From Dissophora ornata (Eukaryota > Mortierellomycota > Mortierellomycetes > Mortierellales > Mortierellaceae), in the NCBI GenBank assembly GCA_025201705.1, contig MU616671.1, positions 1 to 59,721 of the forward strand: a stretch of DNA of 59,721 nucleotides, written 5' to 3'. Within the stretch, counting starts at the first letter, position 1. Each line of letters begins with the position of its first letter. Shown here piece after piece: positions 1-11,076 of this stretch. A program made the position numbers and the translations under genes. A model generated the notes under the pieces. That model ran no database searches and had not been told where the DNA came from. It saw only the letters and a list, made by a program, of their open reading frames with translations.

Positions 1-102
1 TTTTGTTACTACAATTACAGGGTAGGCTTCCAAAACTGATGGAGAGTACAAGTGAATAAAAAAAAAAGGGTAGAAAGAAAAACAATAATGAGTAGAGATA
101 AA

Positions 103-3031
103 TTAAGCGTGAGCGAACTGGAGGGGATCAGTGCCGTTGATAAGGTAGTTCATGTTGTGACCAAAACCCATGCTGGCTGAGTGGATCGCCTCCTCCACCG
201 GCTTGATCACCAGTTCCGGATACTGCTGGTCCCTCATCATGTTCAAAGTCGCATACGCCTTTTTGACCATTTTGTTCTCCAAATACGCCGAAACCATGCT
301 CTGGTACGTCGACGGTTCCTTCACGATCGAGCCAGGCACCTTGGGTGCAAATGGGTCTGTCATCGATTTGAACACACCCTCCGCTGCGGCGATATCCTGG
401 GCCTGGCCAAATCCACGGATTAGAGTGTTCTCGATGTACGCGCTTGAGGGCTGTCCTGAGGCCAACAGCTCGTTTCTGACCTGGACGGCACGACCGACGT
501 TCTTGTTGGTGATATAGCACTCGATCATGGACTGATAAGCGGGTCCCTTGGGCACGATGCCGGCCGAAAGCATGTTGTTAAAAACTACCTCGGCCGTACC
601 GACATCCCGATGCTCGACACCATAGGCATGGATAAGTGCGCCATAATGCGCCTCAGTCGCTCGAACAGGTCCGTGCTTCAAGGACTGGACCAAACGGTTG
701 GCTTCTGTCATGTCGAAAGGTGGGATGCAGGCAAAGGCTTCGATCAGCAATGTGTACGTATGCTCTGTAGGAGACAACTTTCGTTGAAGCATATCCTGGT
801 AGTATTCCAGAGCAGCGTTGCGATCCTTCTTCTGGCGGACATAAAACTGGATCATCGCGTTGTGGGGTCCCTGGCGGGGATGGTAGTTGGGGCTACCAGT
901 CATCTCCTTGAACAGATTGCGCGCCATCTCCTCGCTTCCAACTCGAGTACAGGCGCTGATCAGTGTCCCGTATGTAATCGCATTGGGTCGAATGTTGTGT
1001 CTCATCATATCATCATAAACCTCCAGAACGCGCTCGATCTTGCGGCCACGGGAGAGTTTTCCAATCACGACATTGTAAAAAAAGATGTTGGGCTTGATGT
1101 TGTGGCGCTTGACTTCCTCCAAAATTCGAAGAGCATCGTGAGCCTCGTCCACAGCGCCAGTGGTGGTCGCAATCAACAACGTCGCGTATCCAGTTGCATC
1201 TGGGAACTGGCCCAGCTTAACAATGTCGTCATAATTCTTTTTGGCGGCAGGCATGTCGCCGAGTGTAGCGTTAGCGACCAACATCGCGTTGTAGACCTCG
1301 TACTCTGCTGCTCGGCGATGAGTCGCATCATCGATAGCCTCCACAGAGCGCATGGCAAGCTGATACAGTTCCTTGTAGTTGGTTGCTCTTTCCTTCTCCC
1401 TCTTGGCGCAGACCTGGATCGTATCTGCAATGGCCTGGGGAGTCGGCAGCTGGTTCTTATTCACCATCTTGGAAATCTCCTCCAATGCCACAGCAGCGTA
1501 TCCGAATCGACAAGCGCGAGCTATTGCCTCTGAAGGATCTCCAGTTCGAAGAATGACCTCCGCATGAGGATTCGCGGCTTTATAGCTGACATTGCTGTTG
1601 CCAACATTGTTGCCATTGTAGTTGTTGCCACTGCTGCCGGTGTTTCGGCGATGACTGTTATTACTATTGTTGTTATTGGATGCTTGGCGCTGGGGCTTGG
1701 ATTGGTGTTGGTGCTGCTGATTCTGAGTGTTATTCCGGTAATGCTTTTGCGGCGCAAGATGCGAAGTCTCAGGAATGGTAGGTGTGAACCCAGGATAAAT
1801 CTCCTGGACAGCAGTGTCCCATGCGAGTTGTCCTGCATAGTCGCCAAGGGGCACAAAGGAAAGAGACACCCTTGAGCATGACTCCTGGCTTGGTACTAGG
1901 TTCATCTCCTTGGCGTCCAGCAAAATTTCAATCAGCTGCCTGTACCGAATACAAGACTTGATGAGTGTTGATTGCATGGCGAGCAGCACCTCCATGTCCG
2001 AGCTACTCAGTAGGTCCTTCATGTTCCCCAATCCTGAGGTCGCCTTCATGTGGCGATAGGTCCTGAGTGAGCCATCGGCCATTTCTGAGGACGCCAGAAG
2101 TCCGTGTCTATCCGTGAGAAGAACAGGCCATTTAAAATCATGCGATACGTTAGTCTGGTGGTATCATTTCTCTGGTATCTGTGTGATCCTTTTCCAGGGG
2201 AAAAACACATTATTTTGTGGATCCCAAGAACAGCAAGGGCGTAAACAATGCACGAATGCGCCACCCCTGCGCATCTCTTTCAGTTGCGCAAAACAAAGCA
2301 CGACATGAGCAAACAAACAATTACCTATCAAGCAATCTGGCCAGAGACAACGCCTGACAAAAGTCGCTGCTGTGATTGGCGATATCATTTGCCAGATCCT
2401 TCGCGAGTGTAGCAAACGCATTCATCTGAGTGATATTCAGCGCGCGCCCTTGGTTGTTGTAGTAGCAGTCGACCAACAGAACGAGTGCCTTCTCTGCGTC
2501 CTGTGGGCTGTCCATATTCAGAAACTGTGTCACAATGCGACTCGACAGTGCTGGGTCGGCGTAGCAGCCTTGGTGGCGCATCTCTTGTAGGAACGGAAAG
2601 ACCGCTCTGGCATCTTGGCCATTGATGGCCTCCCAGGCACTCTTTGAGAGTTCGGCATGCTTTGGTGTTGGCTTGCTGCCACCATTGCTACTGTTGTTGC
2701 TCTGCTGGTGGCTGTGTCTCTGCTGCTGGTGAAAGTTGAGGTTGGCGGCGATAGGGCTCTGCAAACGGTGGTTTGAGGTGAGATGGTGACTGTTGTAGAA
2801 CTGTCCATGGTGGACAGTGGCATTAGCGTTGGCATTGTTGTTTTCTCGGTTGGCCTGGGAGGAAGAGAAGGATCGAACCGGATTGGCAGGTGCGTTGGCG
2901 CTGGCGGGCTGGGCTGTGCGTTGAGTGAGGGTGATAACCTGGTTCTTTGAGTTGGAGAGAGGAACCAGCTGTCGGGACACGTTCTGGCGGGTGAGGTTTC
3001 CCAACAGAGCGGAGGTCTTGAGGTTCATCAT
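103..3031 (-). CDS. Mitochondrial pentatricopeptide-repeat (PPR) protein
   Basis: Two exons, 3031-2325 and 2107-103, joined over a GTAATT...ATAG intron, give about 903 residues. The start chosen is the ATG at 3031; the frame is open further upstream but only from a TTG. The N-terminus (MMNLKTSALLGNLTRQNVSR) is Arg/Ser/Leu-rich without acidic residues, as in a mitochondrial targeting peptide. An Asn/Gln/His-rich low-complexity segment sits in the middle. The C-terminal two thirds is a run of ~35-residue helical repeats (for example 'NIFFYNVVIGKLSRGRKIER' and 'NAITYGTLISACTRVGSEEM') typical of PPR motifs, roughly ten of them. PPR proteins bind organellar RNA in a sequence-specific way and act in mitochondrial RNA processing, stability or translation. 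The RNA target cannot be told from sequence. Divergent from the monooxygenase gene across ~1 kb. Confidence 0.88.
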
Positions 3032-4034
3032 GACAGTGGAAGGGAGAATGCGATGGAGTGTGATGGAAGAAAGCAACAGGAGTGGAGTAACAGGTCAGGG
3101 GTTGTTGGGCTTTCCAGAGGACTGGGGGGAGACAATGGCGCAGCGAAGCGAAAAGTAACCGAGATGGGCTCTACGACGGCTGTGTCTCTTTGCACAGGGA
3201 GGGAGGGAGGGAGGGAGGAGGATGATGGAGCTCAAGGAAGTGGGAGAATGGAGAGGGTGTCGTGAGAATAGAACGGCCAAGAGATAGTCGGCTCGGGGGA
3301 CAGAATGAGGGGAGAGGGGCAGTAAAAGAACAGTGGAAGCATCCAAGAGATAAGAAAAAAAAAAATTCATGGCCGACCGCGTAAACACCATTCATTGGTC
3401 ACGTGTGCAATACGCCCTTCGTTGGACCATGTGGATGAACCTTGCATCCGAAGCGAGAGACAAGGGTGCACCTGCACTTTGCCGAAGAAAGGCCGTGCAG
3501 AATCGTGTGCAACTGTCGATGCCGCGCGGGTACTATTTAATAGTGTCTATGCCAGCACAGCGCAGCAGCTGCTGTTGACACACCCCACATGACTCACCCC
3601 ACGATTTCTACAAAGCGAGTGGGATGGTCCAGGTAGAACTGTTTGGAAAACACACACCTGTTGTAGATCACACACTAACACACTAACACACTTTGGAGCA
3701 GGCCGTGCGATAATGCAAAAATGCATGACAGGCAAAACCGCAAACCCAGGACAGAGTGGATGTCTCGCAAGGATCGCCTTCCAATTACGGGCACACGCAG
3801 TCCAAGTGCTGCCGTTCATTTAGAAAAAATAGTCCAGATGTCCTGCTCTCCGGTCCCGCGCAGATGACCATGTGGCATGACCCAATAGCGGTCCTGCTCA
3901 CCTTATCACCCTGGCAACTGTAAATACATAAATACACTGTGACACAGGTGCGACGATTTATCGAATGTACTCCCCTCTCATCTCCACAACGCAACGCATG
4001 CAGATTACCCATTAGCACTATTCAGTTTGGAACC
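3032..4034. other. Divergent intergenic region (PPR gene / monooxygenase)
   Basis: About 1 kb between two divergently transcribed genes, so it should hold both promoters. An (AGGG)n tract lies at about 3197-3220 and a short 'ctaacacactaacacac' repeat near 3668. I see no convincing gene; the ORFs here are short and low-complexity. Confidence 0.5.
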
Positions 4035-6056
4035 ATGGACGACGAGATCTTCAGACCCAGAGTCCTTATTATAGGCGCTGGTTTGGGTGGACTGTCGCTG
4101 GCCGCTATTCTTGAGCGTGCTGGCATCCCGTACGATATCTTTGAGAAAGCCAGCGCCTTAAAGCCACTTGGCTCCGCCATCAGCTTCGGACCAGGAGTGG
4201 TATGTAATGAGGCTGCATGGTCAAGTTCTGACATTAAAACTGTCCGAGGAATTAACCTTATTACTAGATGCCAATGCTCATGCAATTGGGCATTGCAGAC
4301 AGAGTTGTAGAAAAGAGCAAGATGTCAAAAGAGAGCTTCATTTACAATAGGAAGTTGCAACTGGTGCTGCACTTGGACTATTACACCGACTTGGTGGAAA
4401 GGTATAAACAATGTTTCACAAGAAGTTGACCATCCTATCCTTCCCAACCTAACGCCATACTTTTTTTTTTGATGCTTCCATCTAGATTTGGGTGGCCCAA
4501 TTACATCATCCCGCGGTCTGCACTTCAGAGTATTTTGCTCAGCATTATCCCTCCTGAAAGAATACATCTAAACAAGCGTGTACTTTCTCAGTACGAGGTT
4601 GGGGATGGAGTCATGATACGAACTTCAGATAACAAGACACACCATGGACATATCCTCATTGGTGCAGATGGGGCCTACAGTGGTGTGCGACAGTCCCTGT
4701 ACGAAAAATTGAGCAAGAAGGGCGTGCTTCCACCCTCAGACAAACAGCCTCTGAAATATTCCAATATCTGCCTAGTTGGGCAGACTCGACCGCTGGATGA
4801 AGAAACATTTGCGCACATCAATGACGACGTGTGCAGATACGAAGCTATCCTTAGCGGAAACAGGCCTCACTATGTACATATTAAACTCTATGCGCGCGTG
4901 TTATGGACTTGGGGGCAAAACTGGTATGCCTTTCTTTTGTCAACTCACCCATGCTAACAAAAGGCTGTTTTTCCTAGTATGTCACCTTCACAACAGCTGA
5001 ACGCACGGTGTGCTGGATGGTGGTAGAAATGCTGAACGAAGAGTCAAACAAGATACATGACAACTTTCGAGCTTCGGAGTGGGGACCTGAGGCTGCAGAG
5101 TCGATGAGTAAAGAGGTCCGTGATTTCCATGTCCGCGAAAACGTGACCATGGGTGATTTGATCGATGCCACACCCAAAGAGTACATTTGCAAGGTGATGT
5201 TGGAGGAAAAGCTGTTCGATACCTGGACCGAGGGCAGGACGGCGCTCATGGGAGATGGTAAGGGACCCACTCGCTCAAACTGGGGTTTCCCCTAAAGGGA
5301 AAAGCTGTGTTGAAAAAAAAAAAAAAAACGTGGATGCTGATTCGTGCTCTTCCTACTTTCTTTTGGGCGCAAACTATCTTTCGGGCAGCCTGCCACAAGG
5401 CAAGTGCACATTTATTTACGTGATGTTGGATGTTGGATTAAAATGCATGTTAACAAAAAGCTTTCGTTTCAAACAATAAACAGATGGCTCCCAATGGCGG
5501 TTTAGGTACTCTATTATTCGCAGAAAAAGACGGACGCATGCAGTGTGAACGATATGTACCCGCCATTGACCATGGATGCGATTATCTCTGTCATTATAGG
5601 TGGCCAGTCTGCAATATTCGACGCTGTAATCCTTGCTAATTACATTAATACGATCAAGGCAAACGACCTTGGCGAGATTGAAAAAGCTTTAAAAGCGTAC
5701 GCAGACGAGCGTTACCCCCTCGCCAAGGAAGCCATAGCCACGAGCACGTCTTTGAGCAATATAGTCAAACAGGTAACGTGTGCACCGATAAACCACAGTG
5801 GAAATGCTTAGCTTAGTGCATCTTGTTGATTCACAATTTCCACTTGTCCACTTTCTCCGTTGAGCAGAGCGTGATGGGCAATGTGGTGAGGACATTTATG
5901 AACCACGTCCCTAAATCGGTATGGTACAAGATTCGATTCAAAGTTTGTGGCTATCGACCACAGATCTCGTTTCTGCCACTGGTCGAGGACAGGGGCACGG
6001 ATCCACCAAGACACCAACCGAGTCTAGAAGCCACTCGCCCCAGGACGTTGGCATAA
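4035..6056 (+). CDS. FAD-dependent monooxygenase (aromatic hydroxylase family)
   Basis: Eight exons fit a 450-residue flavoprotein: 4035-4199, 4268-4401, 4486-4873, 4978-5257, 5389-5399, 5484-5496, 5600-5772 and 5868-6056. The N-terminus has the Rossmann dinucleotide-binding motif GAGLGGLS. The middle carries the family's second motif (GADGAYSGVR, about residue 158). The third FAD-contact motif, GDACHKMAPNGGQ (about 321-332), is rebuilt only by joining two micro-exons of 11 and ~13 nt. The first micro-exon ends in a GC donor (AAG|GCAAGT). The donor of the second is either a GC at 5497 or a GT at 5500, which changes one Gly. The family uses FAD and NAD(P)H to hydroxylate small, often aromatic, substrates; the substrate here is unknown. 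The protein resembles the many salicylate-hydroxylase-like paralogues of Mortierella. A decayed paralogue follows directly downstream. Confidence 0.8.
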
Positions 6057-6484
6057 ACGTAATACATCATACATATAATAAATAAAACATGCGGGGCAGC
6101 CAGCAGCGGCTCTTAGGTCGCAGGGGTTTTTGCCATGTGAACCTTGGGGACCGGCCTGGGGACCAGAGTATTGTTGTTAACTCATTGGGTGACACAGGCA
6201 ATTCATCGAAGAGGAAAGAAGAAGCATGCAGTCCCACGCAATGCTACATGCGCTAGCAGTTGCTTCATGGGCATACATACATCCTTATAGTATCATTCTC
6301 ATTCTCATCCACCTTTCACTATTGTACATACTCAAAATGTGAGGAGAGTGGTATGTGAGCATGACAGTTTTTAAAAGGGCGTGTCTCATGGCGTCCATTT
6401 TTTTTTTTTTTTTTTTGTTGGCAAATCGGATTTCTCGTACCTCTCTTGCTTGGGATAGAGGCTGATGTTCGCTCATTGAGCACC

Positions 6485-7370
6485 ATGGACCAAATTGCGA
6501 CCAAGGGCAAGGTTATCAAGGACATATTTATGTATAGCGAACAATTGGAGCTCCCCATGTACGTTGACCACCACGCTGGGATGGTGGGGAGGTAGACAGG
6601 AAACCACGTCCTAGGCATCGCAGGACACACTCTTGAATCGCGTGTCCTCGGCTCTTGTTTAAATTCACTCTTGGAATATTTATGTCATACTCAGGCTCGG
6701 ATGGCGGACCTATGTTTTCTCGTGTCCTGTTCTTCATAGCTCCCTGCTGGGCCTGATCCCGAAAGAAAATATTCGCTTGAAAAGGAGCGCGCTTTCTCAC
6801 ATGGAAACAAAGGAAGTCATATTCATCGCGTCTTGGACAAGACCTATGAGGGGAGCATCCATATCGATGTGCAAGCAGCACGGATCTCTCACAGATCATC
6901 CTATTCACGCACTCTAACTCCTTTTGTCAATAGGGGGTCAGGCAGCCATGTTTGATGCAGTTGTGCTCGGAAACTATCTTAGTAACTTAGCCTCAAACGA
7001 CCTTGGGGACATCGGAGTAGCGCTGGAGGCTATCAGAATGATCGCTATCCCGATGCAAAGGAGGCTGTCGCGACTAGCGGTTCTTTGTCCCACGTTATCA
7101 AGAAGGTACGTTCGAGTATATCTGCTGCTCTTGCGACATATTACTGATTAATGCTGTCAGCACTCAATCTACGTTTCATGACGATTGTGCACTGTGAGCG
7201 ATCTGCTGCGAAAGGTACTGAGCTGCATTCAGATGTGGCTCTGGTGCAGGATCCGTGCCAAGACGAGCATCTTGAACTCTCAGATCCCTTTCCTGCCACG
7301 AGTTGAGGACAGGGGCACTTGTCTGGGAAGTAAGCGCCCAAGGCGGTCGCAAGCGTGTCATGAACCAAAT
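6485..7370 (+). pseudogene. Decayed tandem paralogue of the FAD monooxygenase
   Basis: Pieces collinear with the upstream gene survive in order. 6485-6594 matches exon 2 and ends at a GGGAG|GTAGAC donor. 6740-6890 matches the start of exon 3 ('LIPKENIRL', then 'DKTYEGSIHI' in another frame, in place of the DG motif). 6935-7107 matches exon 7 (GQAAMFDAVVLGNYLSNLAS) with a 1-nt frameshift after 'GVALEA'; the shifted frame reads YQNDRYPDAKEAVATSGSL. 7160-7370 matches exon 8 with an in-frame TGA, ending 'IPFLPRVEDRGT', nearly the same as the intact copy's 'ISFLPLVEDRGT'. The Rossmann exon, most of exon 3, exon 4 and the micro-exons are missing. It cannot encode a functional enzyme and is best read as a tandem duplicate that decayed. 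Confidence 0.75.
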
Positions 7371-7534
7371 GTAATATTGCCTCCCAGTAATAAAGCTTAT
7401 TTCGTTTTGACTTGTAATTAATGCCCGCCCCTGTGTGGCGCTGTTGTCCAATGGCCGTTGCACGGTGTCTGGACTAATTGGAAGCGGACGGGTCTCGCAA
7501 GGTCGCCTACACGACGGAACGTGCATCTTGACGA

Positions 7535-7592
7535 CCATCATCATCATCATCATCATTCTCATCATCATCATTCTCATCATTTTCATCATCCT
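7535..7592 (+). repeat. (CAT)n microsatellite
   Basis: Imperfect CAT/CTCAT trinucleotide tract about 230 bp upstream of the AUR1 start codon, in its probable promoter or 5' leader. It produces spurious His- and Met-rich ORFs on the two strands. Confidence 0.8.
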
Positions 7593-7818
7593 GCATTGCC
7601 CAGATCATCCTTTCATCCCTTTTTCTCTCCCCTCCCTCATCCCTGCTCGTCTACGAAATATTGCTCTACTGTTTTTTTCAATCCTTTCTCCACTTCCTTT
7701 CCTACACTTCTCCCATTGATGTCTCCCTCATTGTAATCCAGCTTCTATCGCATCGGCTGGAATGTCATTCGTTGAATCGCCATCGTAATCAACTCGACCC
7801 ATCAGCTGCACTCTCTTC

Positions 7819-9915
7819 ATGATCACCATCACCCCATCAAGTCTCCGTTTCCGGCGACCGCTCCTGGCTATCAGGACGTCCCTGGCCACAGCACTCCTTT
7901 GCCTACAACAACGCACCTACTCTGTTTACGACATACAGTATGCCTTCCTCCTTATTCTCTTCACCTTCTGCTACTGTGTCATGGACAAACCTGTCTGGCT
8001 CAAGCTGCCGATTGCTCTTATCGCAGTCGCACTCCTCGTACCTAAACAGACCCGTCCCTTCATGATGCCTTTCCTTGCAATTGCAGGCTGGTTGATCCTC
8101 TTTTACACCTGCCGGTTTATTCCTGCAGAGTGGAGGCCCCACATCTACACCTCTGTCCTCCCAGCTCTCGACAATATTATCTATGGTGACAATCTGTCGG
8201 ACCTGCTGGCCAGTTCGACTGCACCCTGGAAAGATCTTCTTGCGTGGCTGCCATATGGCATCTTTCACTTTGTGATGCCAATAGTGGTGGCAGTCTTGAT
8301 CGCCCTCTTTGCACCGCCAGGAACACTGCCTGTCTTTGCAAGGACTTTTGGATACATGAACGTGGCTGGCGTGATGACCCAACTGCTCTTCCCTTGCGCA
8401 CCCCCCTGTAAGTCTAAAGCTCTGTGCATAATCACTTCTTCCTCTCAATTTGCCGATCAGCGTTGTCCAAGTGAGCGTTTTTTGGGTGATTGTTGCTAAT
8501 TATGGCATCGCACGCAAGTGTGCATGTTGACAAAGAATAAACCCGTCCGGAAAATTGTGCCGCATCTCTAGTTGTGAGGCTCAGTCTTCGCAGCTGTATT
8601 CCTAGTCTATTCTGTCTCCCCCCCATTATTCCGGACTGCGCTTTCCCCCTGAACGCTGAACTAATCATAGTCGCGATGGTGCACATGAATCTTTCCAAAT
8701 ATAGGGTACGAAACACGATACGGACCACTGCAACCAGCCGCGTATTCTATGCCAGGTGATCCTGGTGGATTGACACGGGTGGACGACATCCTCGGAACAG
8801 ACATGTACCGTTCCACCTTCACAGCCTCGCCGCTTGTCTTTGGGGCTTTCCCGTCACTGCATTCTGGATGCGCCTGGCAATTGGCGTTCTTCACCGTGTT
8901 TGTCTTTGGACCGCGATCTATCCCTTTTGCTCTTATCTATGTGTTTTGGATCTGGTGGGCGGCTATGTACCTCAGCCATCACTATGTGGTCGATCTTGTT
9001 GGAGGGAGCGTCTACGCCATTATCGCATTCTGGATCGGCTCATCGTTTTTGCCCTCGGTCTTGCCACACGAAGATACGCGTCTTTCTTCGCTGGAAAAAC
9101 AAAGCTTTTTCAAGGATTCAGAGTATGCCTTAGTCGGCGGTGGCAAGGACTGGGATTCAGCGGACGATGACAGTGATAATGAGGCTACAGAGGACTCGGA
9201 CGACACTGTTGTAGTGGATATCAGCAACGAGATGGAGACGAATCTAAGCTCAAAGTCAGTGCTGGCCAAGGACAGGGGTACGCCTGAAATGTCTTTCCAG
9301 AGTTGGAATGGATGGCAAGGATACGAAAGTTGGGCGATGGTGCTCAAGTCGATGAGGTCAGGGAATGCCATACCACGAGACTGCGCGTCACCAAGATATT
9401 TACTCAGGAGAGCTCTTCAAGGATCGCCATTGGGGTCAATTACAGACTTGACACATCAAAGTCCGTACAGTATGAAGGAAGCGATTAGTCTGGAAACAAT
9501 CTGCTCAGGGACAGAGACTGCAGCGTGCAGTAGCTCTGGACGTCTAGCATCACCGACGGTCAACTCTTCTTTGCCAACAGCACTCCCGACTGTGCTGGAC
9601 ACATCCTCATCGTCTAATATCCCTATACCAGCAGCTGCGGAAGGCGCCGCAGAAGATAGTGGAAAGCGACTGTCTCGCTCGTTTCAATTGTCCCTGCTCA
9701 ACTCGTCTTCAGGACCTGCGCCCAACAGTCCGTCAAAGTCGAATTTTCTGGAACAGGAAGTGATAGCGACATCAGTGACACTTTCGGAATCGATCCGTGA
9801 ATCCGGCGTGAACCAGCTCCTTACAGGCTCTGGTACCCCTGGATTATTTGTGTCAACGACGATAATGGTCAATACCCCTGGCGTAAACATGGGTAGACGA
9901 CGGAAGGACGACTGA
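7819..9915 (+). CDS. AUR1: Inositol phosphorylceramide synthase catalytic subunit Aur1
   Basis: Two exons (7819-8407 and 8705-9915) are joined at CCC CCC T|GTAAGT...ATAG|GG, restoring the conserved APPWYE of Aur1. The product is about 599 residues. It transfers phosphoinositol from phosphatidylinositol to ceramide in the Golgi, the key fungal sphingolipid step and the target of aureobasidin A. Diagnostic stretches include IIYGDNLSDLLA, LLAWLPYGIFHF and MPGDPGGLTRVDDILG, plus the lipid-phosphatase-like catalytic motifs FGAFPSLHSG (about 242-251) and LSHHYVVDLVGGS (about 286), which supply the two His and the Asp. Several hydrophobic segments flank them. The C-terminal ~270 residues form a Ser-rich acidic tail, so the protein is about 200 residues longer than the yeast enzyme. 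Identification is firm. Confidence 0.97.
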
Positions 9916-11076
9916 TGACCGACTGAGATAGTCATATGCGGTGTTGATTCATATTCATCATTCCTTTTGTTTCCATGACACACTGTTTTTCATCTCTTTT
10001 TTTTTATTATTATTACGCTTTCTTGTACCATAGTCCTGTGTCTCACCTTCACCTGTAATATTATCCGACTAGACTCGCCCTCTGCTCATCCACCGACTTT
10101 ACGTTTAGAAAGAATGACAAAATATCGAACGCCTTGTATTTTATATCATGATCGGATACATCTCTCGCAGTAAAGCGCCGCGGTGGCGGAAAAAAGATGA
10201 AAGACTGTTTCGCATAGACCTGTTCTTTCTGTTCACAGCTCGGTCTGTGTCTTTGTGTAGCAGAGCTGTCAGCCATGTGTTGTCCCTTGTTCAGCTGTTT
10301 GTGTAACTAACTGGCTTTTTGTAGATGTGTCAGAAACATGGGTGTTCATGGTTCGTCGCGAAAAGAAAGGGAAAAGGCGCCATGATTCGTTGAGCCGAAA
10401 CAAGGAGAGAGGGCAGAGACCGCAAGAAAGTGAGAAGGGGGGACGAGATGAGAGAAGGATGAGAGACGGGCTCTTGTGGTGGAATAAGCAGAGGCACGCG
10501 CAGGACGGCAATGCGACATAATGTCTCCGCACTGTCAACATTGTGGACATGGTCTCTGCACTGACGCTGTCGTGTTGTTTCTGCACGTCGACAAGCTCTT
10601 CTTCCGCGCATGTAGTCCGTGGTTTGTGGTTGCACAACACTCAACCAGGACGCTCAGAAATATAGGACAATGTGCACAAAGACATCAACAGGAGGGTTGG
10701 TTTCTGTGTGTGAAGTTGTGCGCAGAGACAACAAACCAAGAGGCGAGAGGGGGGCTTGAGAGGATGTGGGCGAGGGGATGAGGCATCTGTGATTCATTGT
10801 GTCAATGAGGACACATGCACAAAAGGGACCAACTCTCTTTCTCTTCTCTTCTTTTGTTTCCTTGATCATCGCACACTCTTTCCCCGCCTCTTCCCCTTCA
10901 TTCAGTTCTCATCTTTCTCATTCTTTTTTAGAAACTCTTGAAACTCTTTTAGTTCCTCCGGGTGCCTGTTAATATCCAGCAAATTCAGATTTTATTTTTA
11001 TTTTTTATTTTTATTTTCTCTCGTCTCTCCCCACCCTCTTGTTCTCACGTCCCGTTCCTGGCGCTACCCGACTCTT
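9916..11076. other. Intergenic, no gene seen
   Basis: About 1.15 kb between the AUR1 stop and the start of the UBR-array gene, same orientation. The last ~250 bp are pyrimidine-rich (CTCTTTCT and TTTTATTTTT tracts), as expected of a promoter or 5' leader for the downstream gene. The short ORFs here have no recognisable features. Confidence 0.5.

Noticed and set aside
170..1875. Several plus-strand open frames of 60-307 codons
   Set aside because: They lie opposite the PPR coding sequence, have no family features and follow the codon structure of the minus-strand gene.
7458..7736. Plus-strand His-rich open frame
   Set aside because: Produced by the (CAT)n microsatellite; low complexity and no start context.
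10269..10781. Overlapping ORFs on both strands between AUR1 and the UBR-array gene
   Set aside because: Short, basic and low-complexity, with no motif or splice-supported extension.
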